This document shows positions 1 to 7,339 of a stretch of 50,404 nt of DNA, piece by piece (positions within the stretch are counted from its first letter, which is position 1; every line of letters begins with the position of its first letter). The stretch comes from Planctomycetaceae bacterium UBA2671 (lineage in GTDB: Bacteria; Planctomycetota; Planctomycetia; Planctomycetales; Planctomycetaceae). A program made the position numbers and the translations under genes. The notes beneath the pieces are model-generated. The model was not told the origin of the DNA and searched no databases. It worked only from the letters and a program-made list of their open reading frames with translations. The stretch is taken from the NCBI GenBank assembly GCA_002359185.1, contig DEML01000052.1:1-50404 (forward strand). The letters run 5' to 3'.

Positions 1-22
1 AGGATTGATTTAACATACAAGG

Positions 23-122
23 CGCAGAGAACACGGAGAAATTTTGAAATCCAAGGCTAATACAGAGTTCGAATGTTCTTAGCCTATTCATGTCTATCCG
101 AAAATTTCTCTGTGTCTCTGTG
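23..122. repeat. Imperfect inverted repeat, leader region
   Basis: The arm at 23-45 (CAGAGAACACGGAGAAATTT core) is nearly the reverse complement of the arm at 101-122 (AAATTTCTCTGTGTCTCTG core), with about 55 bases between. It lies upstream of the first gene. It resembles the intergenic palindromes seen elsewhere in the window and may be a dispersed repeat or a stem-loop at a transcript end. Nothing else is recognisable in bases 1-206. Confidence 0.6.
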
Positions 123-206
123 GTTCAATGAATCAAATGTCAGTTTTTTCAGGCGTTCTTATTTACTCTGTATTCAAATTGAACTTGATAAAATTAAGAG
201 AATGGA

Positions 207-1199
207 ATGTCGAATTTAGTCACAGGAGGAGGCGGATTTCTCGGGCAGTATCTTGTGGAACAGTTACTGGAGCAAGGAAAATCTGTTCGCGTGCTTTGTC
301 GAGGAGATTATCCCGAACTGCAAAAGCTGGGGGTCGAGATCATTCGTGGCGATATTCGAGACGCGAAAATTGTGGATGCAGCGTGTGAAAAAGTTTCTAC
401 GGTCTACCATGTCGCGGCTATACCGGGAGTATGGGGCAGTTGGAAGAAGTATTATTCGATCAATACAGAAGGCAGCAGAAATGTATTGAAAGCCTGTCAA
501 AATCAGGGCGTGCAAAAACTTATTTATACCAGTTCGCCGAGCGTCATTTTTGATGGACAATCTCATATTCAGGCTGACGAATCGTTGCCGTATCCTCAAA
601 AGTATCTTTGTCATTACCCGCATTCGAAAGCTATCGCAGAACGTGAAATTCTTGAGGCTAATGGCGTACAGGGAGTTGCGACTTGTGCGTTACGTCCACA
701 CCTGGTTTGGGGACCACGTGACCAGCATTTGATTCCGCGGTTGCTTGATCGAGCAGAGTCCGGTCGATTACGGATCGTCGGGGATGGTTCCAATGAAATT
801 TCGATGACTTATGTGGAAAACGCAGCGGCTGCACACTGGCAGGCTGCTGAGAAATTATCCCTCGATTCTCCAGTCGCAGGGCAATTCTATTTCATAAATG
901 ATCCCGAGCCTGTCAACTTATGGTCCTGGATTAATGAATTGCTCACGAATGTCGGGAAGCAGCCTCTCCAAAAAAGAATCTCCGCTCAAGCGGCTTATCG
1001 CATTGGAGTTGCACTTGAATCTGCCTATTCGATATTGAGGCGTCAGTCTGAACCCCCAATGACACGGTTTGTCGCGCTGCAATTGAGTCAGTCCCATACC
1101 TATTCGATTGAAAAAGCTCGTCAGGATTTCGATTTTCAGCCACCAGTCGATTATGAAACAGCTTATCAGAGATTTATGGATGGTCTGAAGTTGGTTTAA
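207..1199 (+). CDS. NAD(P)-dependent epimerase/3-beta-HSD-like dehydrogenase
   Basis: This 330-residue protein is an extended short-chain dehydrogenase. The N-terminus carries the nucleotide-binding motif TGGGGFLGQYL (about residues 6-16). A YPHSK segment supplies the catalytic Tyr-x-x-x-Lys, and an upstream TSS segment the Ser. The pattern LRPHLVWGPRDQHLIPRL and the length fit the 3-beta-hydroxysteroid dehydrogenase/OleD-like group, which oxidises or reduces hydroxyl/keto groups on sterol-like or long-chain substrates. The actual substrate cannot be read from sequence. The ATG at 207 begins directly before the dinucleotide-binding strand, so little could be missing. The gene is monocistronic as far as visible: a palindromic repeat follows at 1201. 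An NDP-sugar epimerase is the main alternative. Confidence 0.85.
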   Translation: MSNLVTGGGGFLGQYLVEQLLEQGKSVRVLCRGDYPELQKLGVEIIRGDIRDAKIVDAACEKVSTVYHVAAIPGVWGSWKKYYSINTEGSRNVLKACQNQGVQKLIYTSSPSVIFDGQSHIQADESLPYPQKYLCHYPHSKAIAEREILEANGVQGVATCALRPHLVWGPRDQHLIPRLLDRAESGRLRIVGDGSNEISMTYVENAAAAHWQAAEKLSLDSPVAGQFYFINDPEPVNLWSWINELLTNVGKQPLQKRISAQAAYRIGVALESAYSILRRQSEPPMTRFVALQLSQSHTYSIEKARQDFDFQPPVDYETAYQRFMDGLKLV

Positions 1200-1200
1200 C

Positions 1201-1286
1201 GGCGGGTGGCGGGGCTCTCGAAGAGAAGCTCCCGAACGTGGAACTTTCGGGGGCTTCCGCTAAAGCGGAGCGCCCCGGCCACCCCA
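1201..1286. repeat. 85-bp palindromic dispersed repeat, copy 1
   Basis: The outer arms GGCGGGTGGCGGGG and CCCCGGCCACCC and the inner arms around GAAGCTCCCGAA / TTCGGGGGCTTCC allow a long stem-loop. A very similar copy is at 12129-12217, with the same order of blocks and mostly loop and single-base differences. It sits directly after a stop codon and could also affect transcript ends. Confidence 0.8.
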
Positions 1287-1425
1287 AATCAATTTCATCA
1301 CGATCAAGTTTAGTTAGCGGTTCAAAGTCGGTCTTGGCGGGATTTCCGGCTTTTCGCTATCCTTATCTTTGAGAGCGAGATGCCAGCTATGAGGGCTGAC
1401 TAAATTTGAATTCAGGGATGAAGTC

Positions 1426-2529
1426 ATGGTTTACTGGTTGTTAATTCACGTCTTGCCGTTTTTTCAGCAAGTGGAAAGTCATACGACCGGGACTTCACGC
1501 GTTTACACAACCTTTCGCATTGCTCTGGCCAGTCTGACATCCTTCCTGATGGCCGTTTGCCTGGGACCAATGGCGATTCGCTGGTTGAAATCACGATTCC
1601 GCGAGCGAGTTTCGAGTGCCTCTTCCGAACTTGACCGTCTGCATGCCTGTAAGAACGACACCCCAACAATGGGCGGCTTGTTTCTGGTGATGGCGACTCT
1701 GTTTTCGGTGATGATCTGGGGAAACCTGGAAAATCATTATGTGCAGTTGAGCATTTTTGTGATCCTCAGTTTTGCCATGCTGGGAGCGTGCGATGACTGG
1801 ACCAAACTGAGCACGAGCACTCATGGACTGTCCGCTCGAACAAAATTTATTTTACAGTGGATTCTGGCGATGATGGCCGGGGCTTCGTTGTATCAGCATC
1901 AATCACATATTCCGTTGGGAACAGATCTCGTTTCTCCAGTCGGACAGTTCGCCATTCCCATCGGTTATGGATTCATTGTCTGGACTGGTCTGGTGTTGGT
2001 GAGTGCCTCCAATGGAGTCAATTTAACGGATGGTCTGGACGGTCTGGCAGGGGGCTGTTCGATTTTCGCCGGGGGAGCCATGATCGCATTCTGCTATCTG
2101 GCCGGGCACAAAACGCTCGCTGAGTATTTTGTAATTCCCTACATTCCCCAAGCAGGAGAAACTGCGGTGGTCGTCGGAGCGATGGTCGGAGCCATGCTCG
2201 GCTTCCTCTGGTACAATTGTCATCCTGCAGAAGTCTTCATGGGAGATACCGGCTCCCTGCCAATGGGCGCGATGCTGGGGCTTTCCGCAGTGATTGCCCG
2301 CCAGGAGTTTCTTTTCATCATTGTTGGTGGAATATTCGTCGTGGAAGTTCTCTCGGTTATCATTCAGATCTCCATCTACCGCACCTGGGGCTGGCGACCT
2401 CTTCGCTGCAGTCCTTTGCACAATCACTTCGTTCTTAACGGTCAAAGTGAAGTCAAAGTGGTCACTCGCTTCTGGATCTGTGGTGCCCTGCTGGCAATTG
2501 CAGCTTTGGCGGGATTGAAGATTTTGTGA
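1426..2529 (+). CDS. mraY: Phospho-N-acetylmuramoyl-pentapeptide transferase MraY
   Basis: MraY is the integral membrane enzyme that moves phospho-MurNAc-pentapeptide from UDP onto undecaprenyl phosphate, giving lipid I of peptidoglycan synthesis. The 367-residue protein shows multiple hydrophobic helices and the family signatures: TPTMGG (79-84), the Asp pair in ACDDW (D123, D124), NGVNLTDGLDGLAGG, FMGDTGSL, and a C-terminal PLHNHF. Length matches the family (about 360). The His-rich loop is usually HHH in MraY; here the middle residue is Asn. No other division/cell wall genes flank it, so it is outside a dcw cluster. An undecaprenyl-phosphate GlcNAc transferase (WecA) is less likely because of the TPTMGG and PLHxHF motifs. 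Confidence 0.95.
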   Translation: MVYWLLIHVLPFFQQVESHTTGTSRVYTTFRIALASLTSFLMAVCLGPMAIRWLKSRFRERVSSASSELDRLHACKNDTPTMGGLFLVMATLFSVMIWGNLENHYVQLSIFVILSFAMLGACDDWTKLSTSTHGLSARTKFILQWILAMMAGASLYQHQSHIPLGTDLVSPVGQFAIPIGYGFIVWTGLVLVSASNGVNLTDGLDGLAGGCSIFAGGAMIAFCYLAGHKTLAEYFVIPYIPQAGETAVVVGAMVGAMLGFLWYNCHPAEVFMGDTGSLPMGAMLGLSAVIARQEFLFIIVGGIFVVEVLSVIIQISIYRTWGWRPLRCSPLHNHFVLNGQSEVKVVTRFWICGALLAIAALAGLKIL

Positions 2530-2596
2530 ATTTGAGAAGCTCTTGCCAGTCTTGATCTTGAATTTTCTCTGGTTGAGTTGCCTGCATAATCCCCAT

Positions 2597-2625
2597 AACC
2601 CTCACTTCCTGTACTTATGAGGGTT
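2597..2625. repeat. Inverted repeat between mraY and porin gene
   Basis: AACCCTCA at 2597-2604 is exactly repeated in inverted form as TGAGGGTT at 2618-2625 with a 13-base loop. There is no following T-run, so an operator or weak stem-loop is as likely as a terminator. Confidence 0.4.
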
Positions 2626-2708
2626 CGAACGATTATTTGCGTTCTTATTCCGATGTAATGGATACGGATGAATATTCACTCGTTTCCACAAAATCGGACT
2701 GCTCGACG

Positions 2709-4046
2709 ATGAAAACGTTAAAATTTCCGGCTGAACTCCTTGCCATTTTGATTATTGGCAGTTCATTCACTGTTTCGCCGCTGATCGCGGACGAATGTAT
2801 TCTCACGAATTGGCTGAGTTGCAATACTGCAGATTCATGTTGCGGTGATGACTGCATCCTCGCAGATTCCTGCGTCGATGATTATTGCGGATGCTGTGAG
2901 TCAACTAGCATTCTGAAACGCATGGAAGAGTCGGGAATCACGTTTAAGGCCAACTTCTATCAGATGTATCAGGGAGTTGCAGCCGGGGGAGTCAGCCAGG
3001 AATTTGATTACGGCGGACATGGCGATTACATTGCCAATCTCGATATGGACAAACTCGCTGGAATGGAAGGACTGTTCCTGAAAATTAAAGCCGAGCATCG
3101 GTTTGGTATGTTTGGCGGACCACCTGATGGAGCTCTTTTGCCATCAGCTTTGCCAACGGCTCTTCCTGCCGATACCAATGATCTCATCCTGACAAACGTC
3201 CTGTTTACACAGTTTCTGAGTGAGGAATTCGCAGTCTCTTTCGGAAAACTCGATACTCTCGATGGCGATGCCAACGAATTCGCACATGGTCGCGGCTTGA
3301 ATCAATTCTCCAATACCGCCTTTATCTTCAACCCTGCGACTCTGCGAACCATTCCTTATTCGACTCTCGGCGTCTCATTCAGTTATCTTCAGGAAATGGA
3401 GCCGATTTACACTTTCAGTGTTCTCAACGCAGTCGACACCGCCACAAGGACTGGTTTGGGAACATTGTTTGAACAAGGAGCCGTTTTGACCTCGGAGTTG
3501 AGACTGCCCACTCAATTTATGAATAAACCTGGCCATCAATTATTTGGAGCAACCTGGAGCAGCCGAAGTTATGCCAGCATTGGAGATGATCCCCGCCTGG
3601 CGATAACTCCTGTTGGGATTCCCCAACAGACAGGCTCCTGGTCGGCCTACTGGAACTTCGATCAATATCTGGTCTATGACAAAGGCTGCTGCACTGAAGA
3701 AGCACGAGGCTGGGGCGTTTTCGGACGAGCCGGCATGGCTGATGACGCCACTAGTCCACTGGAATACTTTCTAAGTTTCGGTATCGGAGGAGATTCCATG
3801 ATCCGCGGCCGCGAGAAGGATTACTTCGGCATCGGCTGGTATCAGGTGGGAACGAGTGACGAACTGAATCCAATTACTGCAGCGGCACTAAATCTTGGCC
3901 TGCAGGGGCAGGGGATTGAACTTTACTACCGTATTCAAGCCACCGAGCACGTGCAGATCACTCCGGATATCCAAATCAACGACCCGGCTCGAAATGGAAT
4001 CGACACTGCTTACCTCTTCGGTGTGCGGGCATTGATGTCGTTCTAA
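2709..4046 (+). CDS. OprB-family carbohydrate-selective porin
   Basis: The 445-residue protein begins with a typical signal peptide (hydrophobic core about residues 9-25, ending LIADE). From about residue 70 it matches the OprB-type porin pattern: GITFKANFYQMYQGVAAGG, a gapped Tyr/Asp-rich strand, DGDANEFAHGRG, repeated amphipathic strands, and an aromatic C-terminal residue (…ALMSF) typical of outer-membrane barrels. It should let sugars or similar solutes cross the outer membrane. The ATG at 2709 is chosen over an upstream in-frame TTG (2637) because the signal peptide then starts at the N-terminus. Oddity: residues 30-63 contain nine cysteines, which is unusual for a barrel protein and separates the signal peptide from the barrel. 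Confidence 0.85.
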   Translation: MKTLKFPAELLAILIIGSSFTVSPLIADECILTNWLSCNTADSCCGDDCILADSCVDDYCGCCESTSILKRMEESGITFKANFYQMYQGVAAGGVSQEFDYGGHGDYIANLDMDKLAGMEGLFLKIKAEHRFGMFGGPPDGALLPSALPTALPADTNDLILTNVLFTQFLSEEFAVSFGKLDTLDGDANEFAHGRGLNQFSNTAFIFNPATLRTIPYSTLGVSFSYLQEMEPIYTFSVLNAVDTATRTGLGTLFEQGAVLTSELRLPTQFMNKPGHQLFGATWSSRSYASIGDDPRLAITPVGIPQQTGSWSAYWNFDQYLVYDKGCCTEEARGWGVFGRAGMADDATSPLEYFLSFGIGGDSMIRGREKDYFGIGWYQVGTSDELNPITAAALNLGLQGQGIELYYRIQATEHVQITPDIQINDPARNGIDTAYLFGVRALMSF

Positions 4047-4080
4047 TCGTTATTCGAGAAACTGTGCTCCGATGAAGCAC

Positions 4081-4130
4081 AATTGATTTTCTTACGGCGT
4101 TCAAGTAGCGTCAGTTTTAGAAAATCAATT
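4081..4130. repeat. Perfect 12-bp inverted repeat
   Basis: AATTGATTTTCT (4081-4092) is mirrored by AGAAAATCAATT (4119-4130). The weaker outer pair CGAGAAACTG (from 4055) and CAGTTCTCG (from 4142) could extend the stem. It ends just before the ribosome-binding site of the following sulfatase gene and may act as a terminator for the porin gene or a leader structure. Confidence 0.55.
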
Positions 4131-4158
4131 CCATCAAAAAACAGTTCTCGGAGATGCG

Positions 4159-5565
4159 ATGCGTCGACTCATCCTGCTGGCTTGTTTAGTCTTATTCACT
4201 TCAATCCAATTACCGTCACTGGATGGGGGTGAGCGACCGAACATCCTCTACATCAATGCCGATGATCTCGGCATTCAGGATGTCAGTTACAACTCCAATC
4301 GCTATCGCACACCGAATATCGATCGACTCGCTTCCGAAGGCATGACCTTCACTCAAGCCTATGCCCCAGCCGCAAACTGCGCTCCCAGCCGGTCCTGCTG
4401 CATGACGGGCCAGAACACGCCACGACACGGCGTGTATACTGTCGGTAATTCTGATCGCGGCAAGTCGAGTCAACGCAAGTTGATTCCGATTAAAAATTCC
4501 GTTCACATCCCACAGAATCAAGAAACCATCGCTGAAATTCTGCAGGCCAATGGCTACAAAACGATTCACCTTGGCAAGTGGCACATTACCAGGAACCCAA
4601 TAGAAAAAGGGTTCGATGTGAACATTGGCGGCAACGATTCCGGCAGTCCGACCGGAGGCTACTTCTCTCCATTCAAAAAAGGATCGATGAAGTCGTATAA
4701 CAATCAATATCCTGCCGGCACCCACCGCGTCGATATCTTTGCCGATCAAGCGGTCAAATTTCTGAGGAAACATCGCGACGATCCTTTCTTCATGTACATG
4801 TCTTATTACTCCGTTCATACCGGAATAGAGCCAGTTCCTGAATTTGTTGGGAAATATAAGGGCAAAGGAGTCGATGCCGCTTATGCCTCAATGATCGAAA
4901 AAATGGATCAGGGCATCGGCAAAATTCTTTCTGAACTCGATTCACTCGGCTTGAAAGACAATACATTCGTTGTGTTTTCCTCCGATAACGGCGGCGTGCA
5001 GATTATCTCGAGCCAAAGCCCCTTCCGAGCCGGAAAGGGTTCATACTTTGAGGGGGGAGTTCGAGTTCCTGTGGTTGTTCGCTGGCCCGGAAAAGTTGAA
5101 CCGGGTTCAATTAACGAGACCCCCGTAACCGGCCTCGATTTCTTTCCAACATTTCTCGATGTTGCCGGGATTGATTCGTCTGAACAAAAAATTCTCGACG
5201 GACAGAGCCTTGTCCCGCTCTTAACTGGTAAAGGGCAATTTGCTGAACGAAAACTCTACTGGCATTTCCCCATTTATCTGCAGGGCTACGGGAATATCAA
5301 GAAGCCTGAAGAAGGTCCACACGATTCTGACTTTCGTACCCGTCCAGGCTCCGTTGTTCGCGATGGAAAATGGAAACTCCACGAATACTTCGAAGATGGC
5401 CGCCTGGAACTTTACGATCTCGAAGCCGATATCGGAGAGCAATATAATCTGGTTGAATCTCATCCAGAAATAACCTCTCGAATACATGCCGACCTTAAGC
5501 AGTGGCGTAAATCGATGAACGCTCCTGTCCCAACGAAACTCAATCCAGACTATCAGCCTCAGTAG
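4159..5565 (+). CDS. Secreted sulfatase (formylglycine-dependent)
   Basis: This 468-residue enzyme should hydrolyse sulfate esters, probably on algal-type polysaccharides. A signal peptide covers about residues 1-23. The alkaline-phosphatase-fold metal ligands appear in NADDLG (D35, D36). The formylglycine site is CAPSR (C74 to R78), the standard C-x-P-S-R form that needs a maturation enzyme. GKWHI and a late SSDNGG segment supply further active-site residues. The ATG at 4159 has a GGAG ribosome site 6-9 bases upstream. The specific substrate cannot be told. Planctomycetes usually carry many such genes. Confidence 0.92.
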   Translation: MRRLILLACLVLFTSIQLPSLDGGERPNILYINADDLGIQDVSYNSNRYRTPNIDRLASEGMTFTQAYAPAANCAPSRSCCMTGQNTPRHGVYTVGNSDRGKSSQRKLIPIKNSVHIPQNQETIAEILQANGYKTIHLGKWHITRNPIEKGFDVNIGGNDSGSPTGGYFSPFKKGSMKSYNNQYPAGTHRVDIFADQAVKFLRKHRDDPFFMYMSYYSVHTGIEPVPEFVGKYKGKGVDAAYASMIEKMDQGIGKILSELDSLGLKDNTFVVFSSDNGGVQIISSQSPFRAGKGSYFEGGVRVPVVVRWPGKVEPGSINETPVTGLDFFPTFLDVAGIDSSEQKILDGQSLVPLLTGKGQFAERKLYWHFPIYLQGYGNIKKPEEGPHDSDFRTRPGSVVRDGKWKLHEYFEDGRLELYDLEADIGEQYNLVESHPEITSRIHADLKQWRKSMNAPVPTKLNPDYQPQ

Positions 5566-5605
5566 ACAACTTGAGTTGACTCACATCAGAGAAGGGAGTG
5601 AGAGC

Positions 5606-6460
5606 ATGGCTGAAATTCGTGCCTTGAAGTTTGAAGAACTTCAGTTGATCGTTGACTGGGCGGGGAAAGAAGGCTGGAATCCCGGTTTGAACGATGTCGA
5701 AAGTTTCTGGAATCTCGATCCTGAAGGCTTCCTAGCATTATGCGAGAATGACAAATTCATCGGCGGTGGGGCGATTATTCGACACAGCGATGATTACGGT
5801 TTCATGGGACTGTTTATCGTCGATGAGCCCTTTCGTGGGAGAAAGCTCGGAACAAAACTCTGGTTGGCACGCAGAGATCAATTGCTCTCACGCTTGAAGC
5901 CGGGCGGAACCATCGGGCTCGATGGTGTCGATGCCATGGTTACTTTCTACGAAAAGGGAGGCTTTCAGCAATATACCCGGCATCGTCGTTTTCAATTGAC
6001 TGAGCCCTCACCGGAATGCAAACATTCTGAAACAGTATGTGATTTGAAGACTGTCAATTTCGAAACTGTTCTCGAATTCGACCGACGATGTTTTCCCGCC
6101 TCCCGACCTCAGCCCCTCTCCAACTGGATTCATCAACTCGGAGCCATTTCTCTGGCTGTCGTTGAGAACGAAACTTTAAATGGTTTTGGGGTGATGCGTC
6201 CATGTCGAGTCGGCTGGAAAATTGGCCCTCTGTTTGCCGACACTCTGCACACTTCTGATCAACTCTTTCAGGCTTTTCAACTTCAACAGGCAGGCCAGCC
6301 GATCTTTCTGGATATCCCCGATAACAATCCACAGGCGATTGAACTCTGCCGCAAGTATCAGATGGAAGAAGTCTTCGGCTGCGAACGGATGTATCTCGGC
6401 TCCCCACCGAAACTTGATAACGAGTCCATCTTCGGAATCACTAATCTGGAGACCGGCTAA
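5606..6460 (+). CDS. Tandem GNAT-family N-acetyltransferase
   Basis: The 284-residue protein has an N-terminal GNAT acetyl-CoA-binding core (residues about 1-130; motif A-like EPFRGRKLGTKLW) and a second, shorter GNAT-like domain of the YitH/Acetyltransf_18 type in the C-terminal half (GFGVMRPCRVGWKIGPLFAD). It transfers an acetyl group from acetyl-CoA to an unknown amine substrate in the cytoplasm. The ATG at 5606 is preferred because GAAGGGAG lies at 5591-5598; an upstream in-frame TTG at 5576 would add ten residues. It stands 40 bases downstream of the sulfatase stop, possibly in the same transcript, with no clear functional link. Confidence 0.85.
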   Translation: MAEIRALKFEELQLIVDWAGKEGWNPGLNDVESFWNLDPEGFLALCENDKFIGGGAIIRHSDDYGFMGLFIVDEPFRGRKLGTKLWLARRDQLLSRLKPGGTIGLDGVDAMVTFYEKGGFQQYTRHRRFQLTEPSPECKHSETVCDLKTVNFETVLEFDRRCFPASRPQPLSNWIHQLGAISLAVVENETLNGFGVMRPCRVGWKIGPLFADTLHTSDQLFQAFQLQQAGQPIFLDIPDNNPQAIELCRKYQMEEVFGCERMYLGSPPKLDNESIFGITNLETG

Positions 6461-6541
6461 CGTTCACGATATTTGTTTTTCAATGAACTGATCACAGAAT
6501 TTTCGTGTCAATAATCAGCAGAACAGGAATAGAATAGAGAT

Positions 6542-6976
<435 letters not shown>

Positions 6977-7070
6977 TTTCAGGGCAATGAAATCAGTGTC
7001 ACTAGAAATTGCAGAAATCAGCCTAAAACTAATATTTTTCGCCGGATTTGCGAACACAGCGCGCCGATAC

Positions 7071-7098
7071 TTGTCTCACGTAACGATCTCGATATACT
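7071..7098 (+). promoter_or_regulatory. Putative sigma-70 promoter of tRNA-Leu
   Basis: TTGTCT (7071-7076) and TATACT (7093-7098) are separated by 16 bases, and the predicted start falls about 30 bases before the mature tRNA. The hexamers fit the housekeeping consensus at most positions. Confidence 0.5.
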
Positions 7099-7134
7099 TT
7101 GCGTACTCGGAGGTGATGACTCACCTTTTGCCTT

Positions 7135-7218
7135 GCGGACGTGGCGGAATTGGCAGACGCGCACGGTTCAGGTCCGTGTTCCTTAACGGGAGTGGAGGTT
7201 CGACTCCTCTCGTCCGCA
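7135..7218 (+). tRNA. tRNA-Leu (anticodon CAG)
   Basis: The acceptor stem GCGGACG (7135-7141) pairs with CGTCCGC (7211-7217), followed by discriminator A at 7218. The anticodon stem CACGG/CCGTG encloses loop TTCAGGT with anticodon CAG at 7169-7171, so it reads CUG codons. A long variable arm (TCCC-TTAAC-GGGA) is typical of leucine class II tRNAs, and the T loop TTCGACT is normal. CCA is not encoded. Confidence 0.97.
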
Positions 7219-7224
7219 CTCAAT

Positions 7225-7262
7225 AAAAAAGCATCCTCAGTTTTTTGAGGATGCTTTTTTTT
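7225..7262 (+). terminator. Rho-independent terminator after tRNA-Leu
   Basis: GCATCCTCA (7231-7239) pairs with TGAGGATGC (7246-7254) around a six-base loop and is followed by eight T residues; the flanking A-run also makes it usable from the other strand. It ends the tRNA transcript. Confidence 0.92.
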
Positions 7263-7289
7263 GTGTTATGAACTATCCGAGCGGGGCAT

Positions 7290-7326
7290 TGGGGGCTGCT
7301 CTTGGAGAGCGCCCCCGCCACCCGTC
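7290..7326. repeat. Partial copy of the GGGTGGCGGGG repeat family
   Basis: GGGGGCTGCTCTTGGAGAGC followed by GCCCCCGCCACCC resembles one flank of the repeats at 1201 and 12129, with a short hairpin (GGGGGC…GCCCCC). It lies between the tRNA terminator and the convergent minus-strand gene end. Confidence 0.5.
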
Positions 7327-7339
7327 ACTGAATATTTGA

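Noticed and set aside
4216..4818. 200-residue open frame antisense to the first sulfatase
   Set aside because: The plus-strand sulfatase has all active-site motifs; this frame has none.
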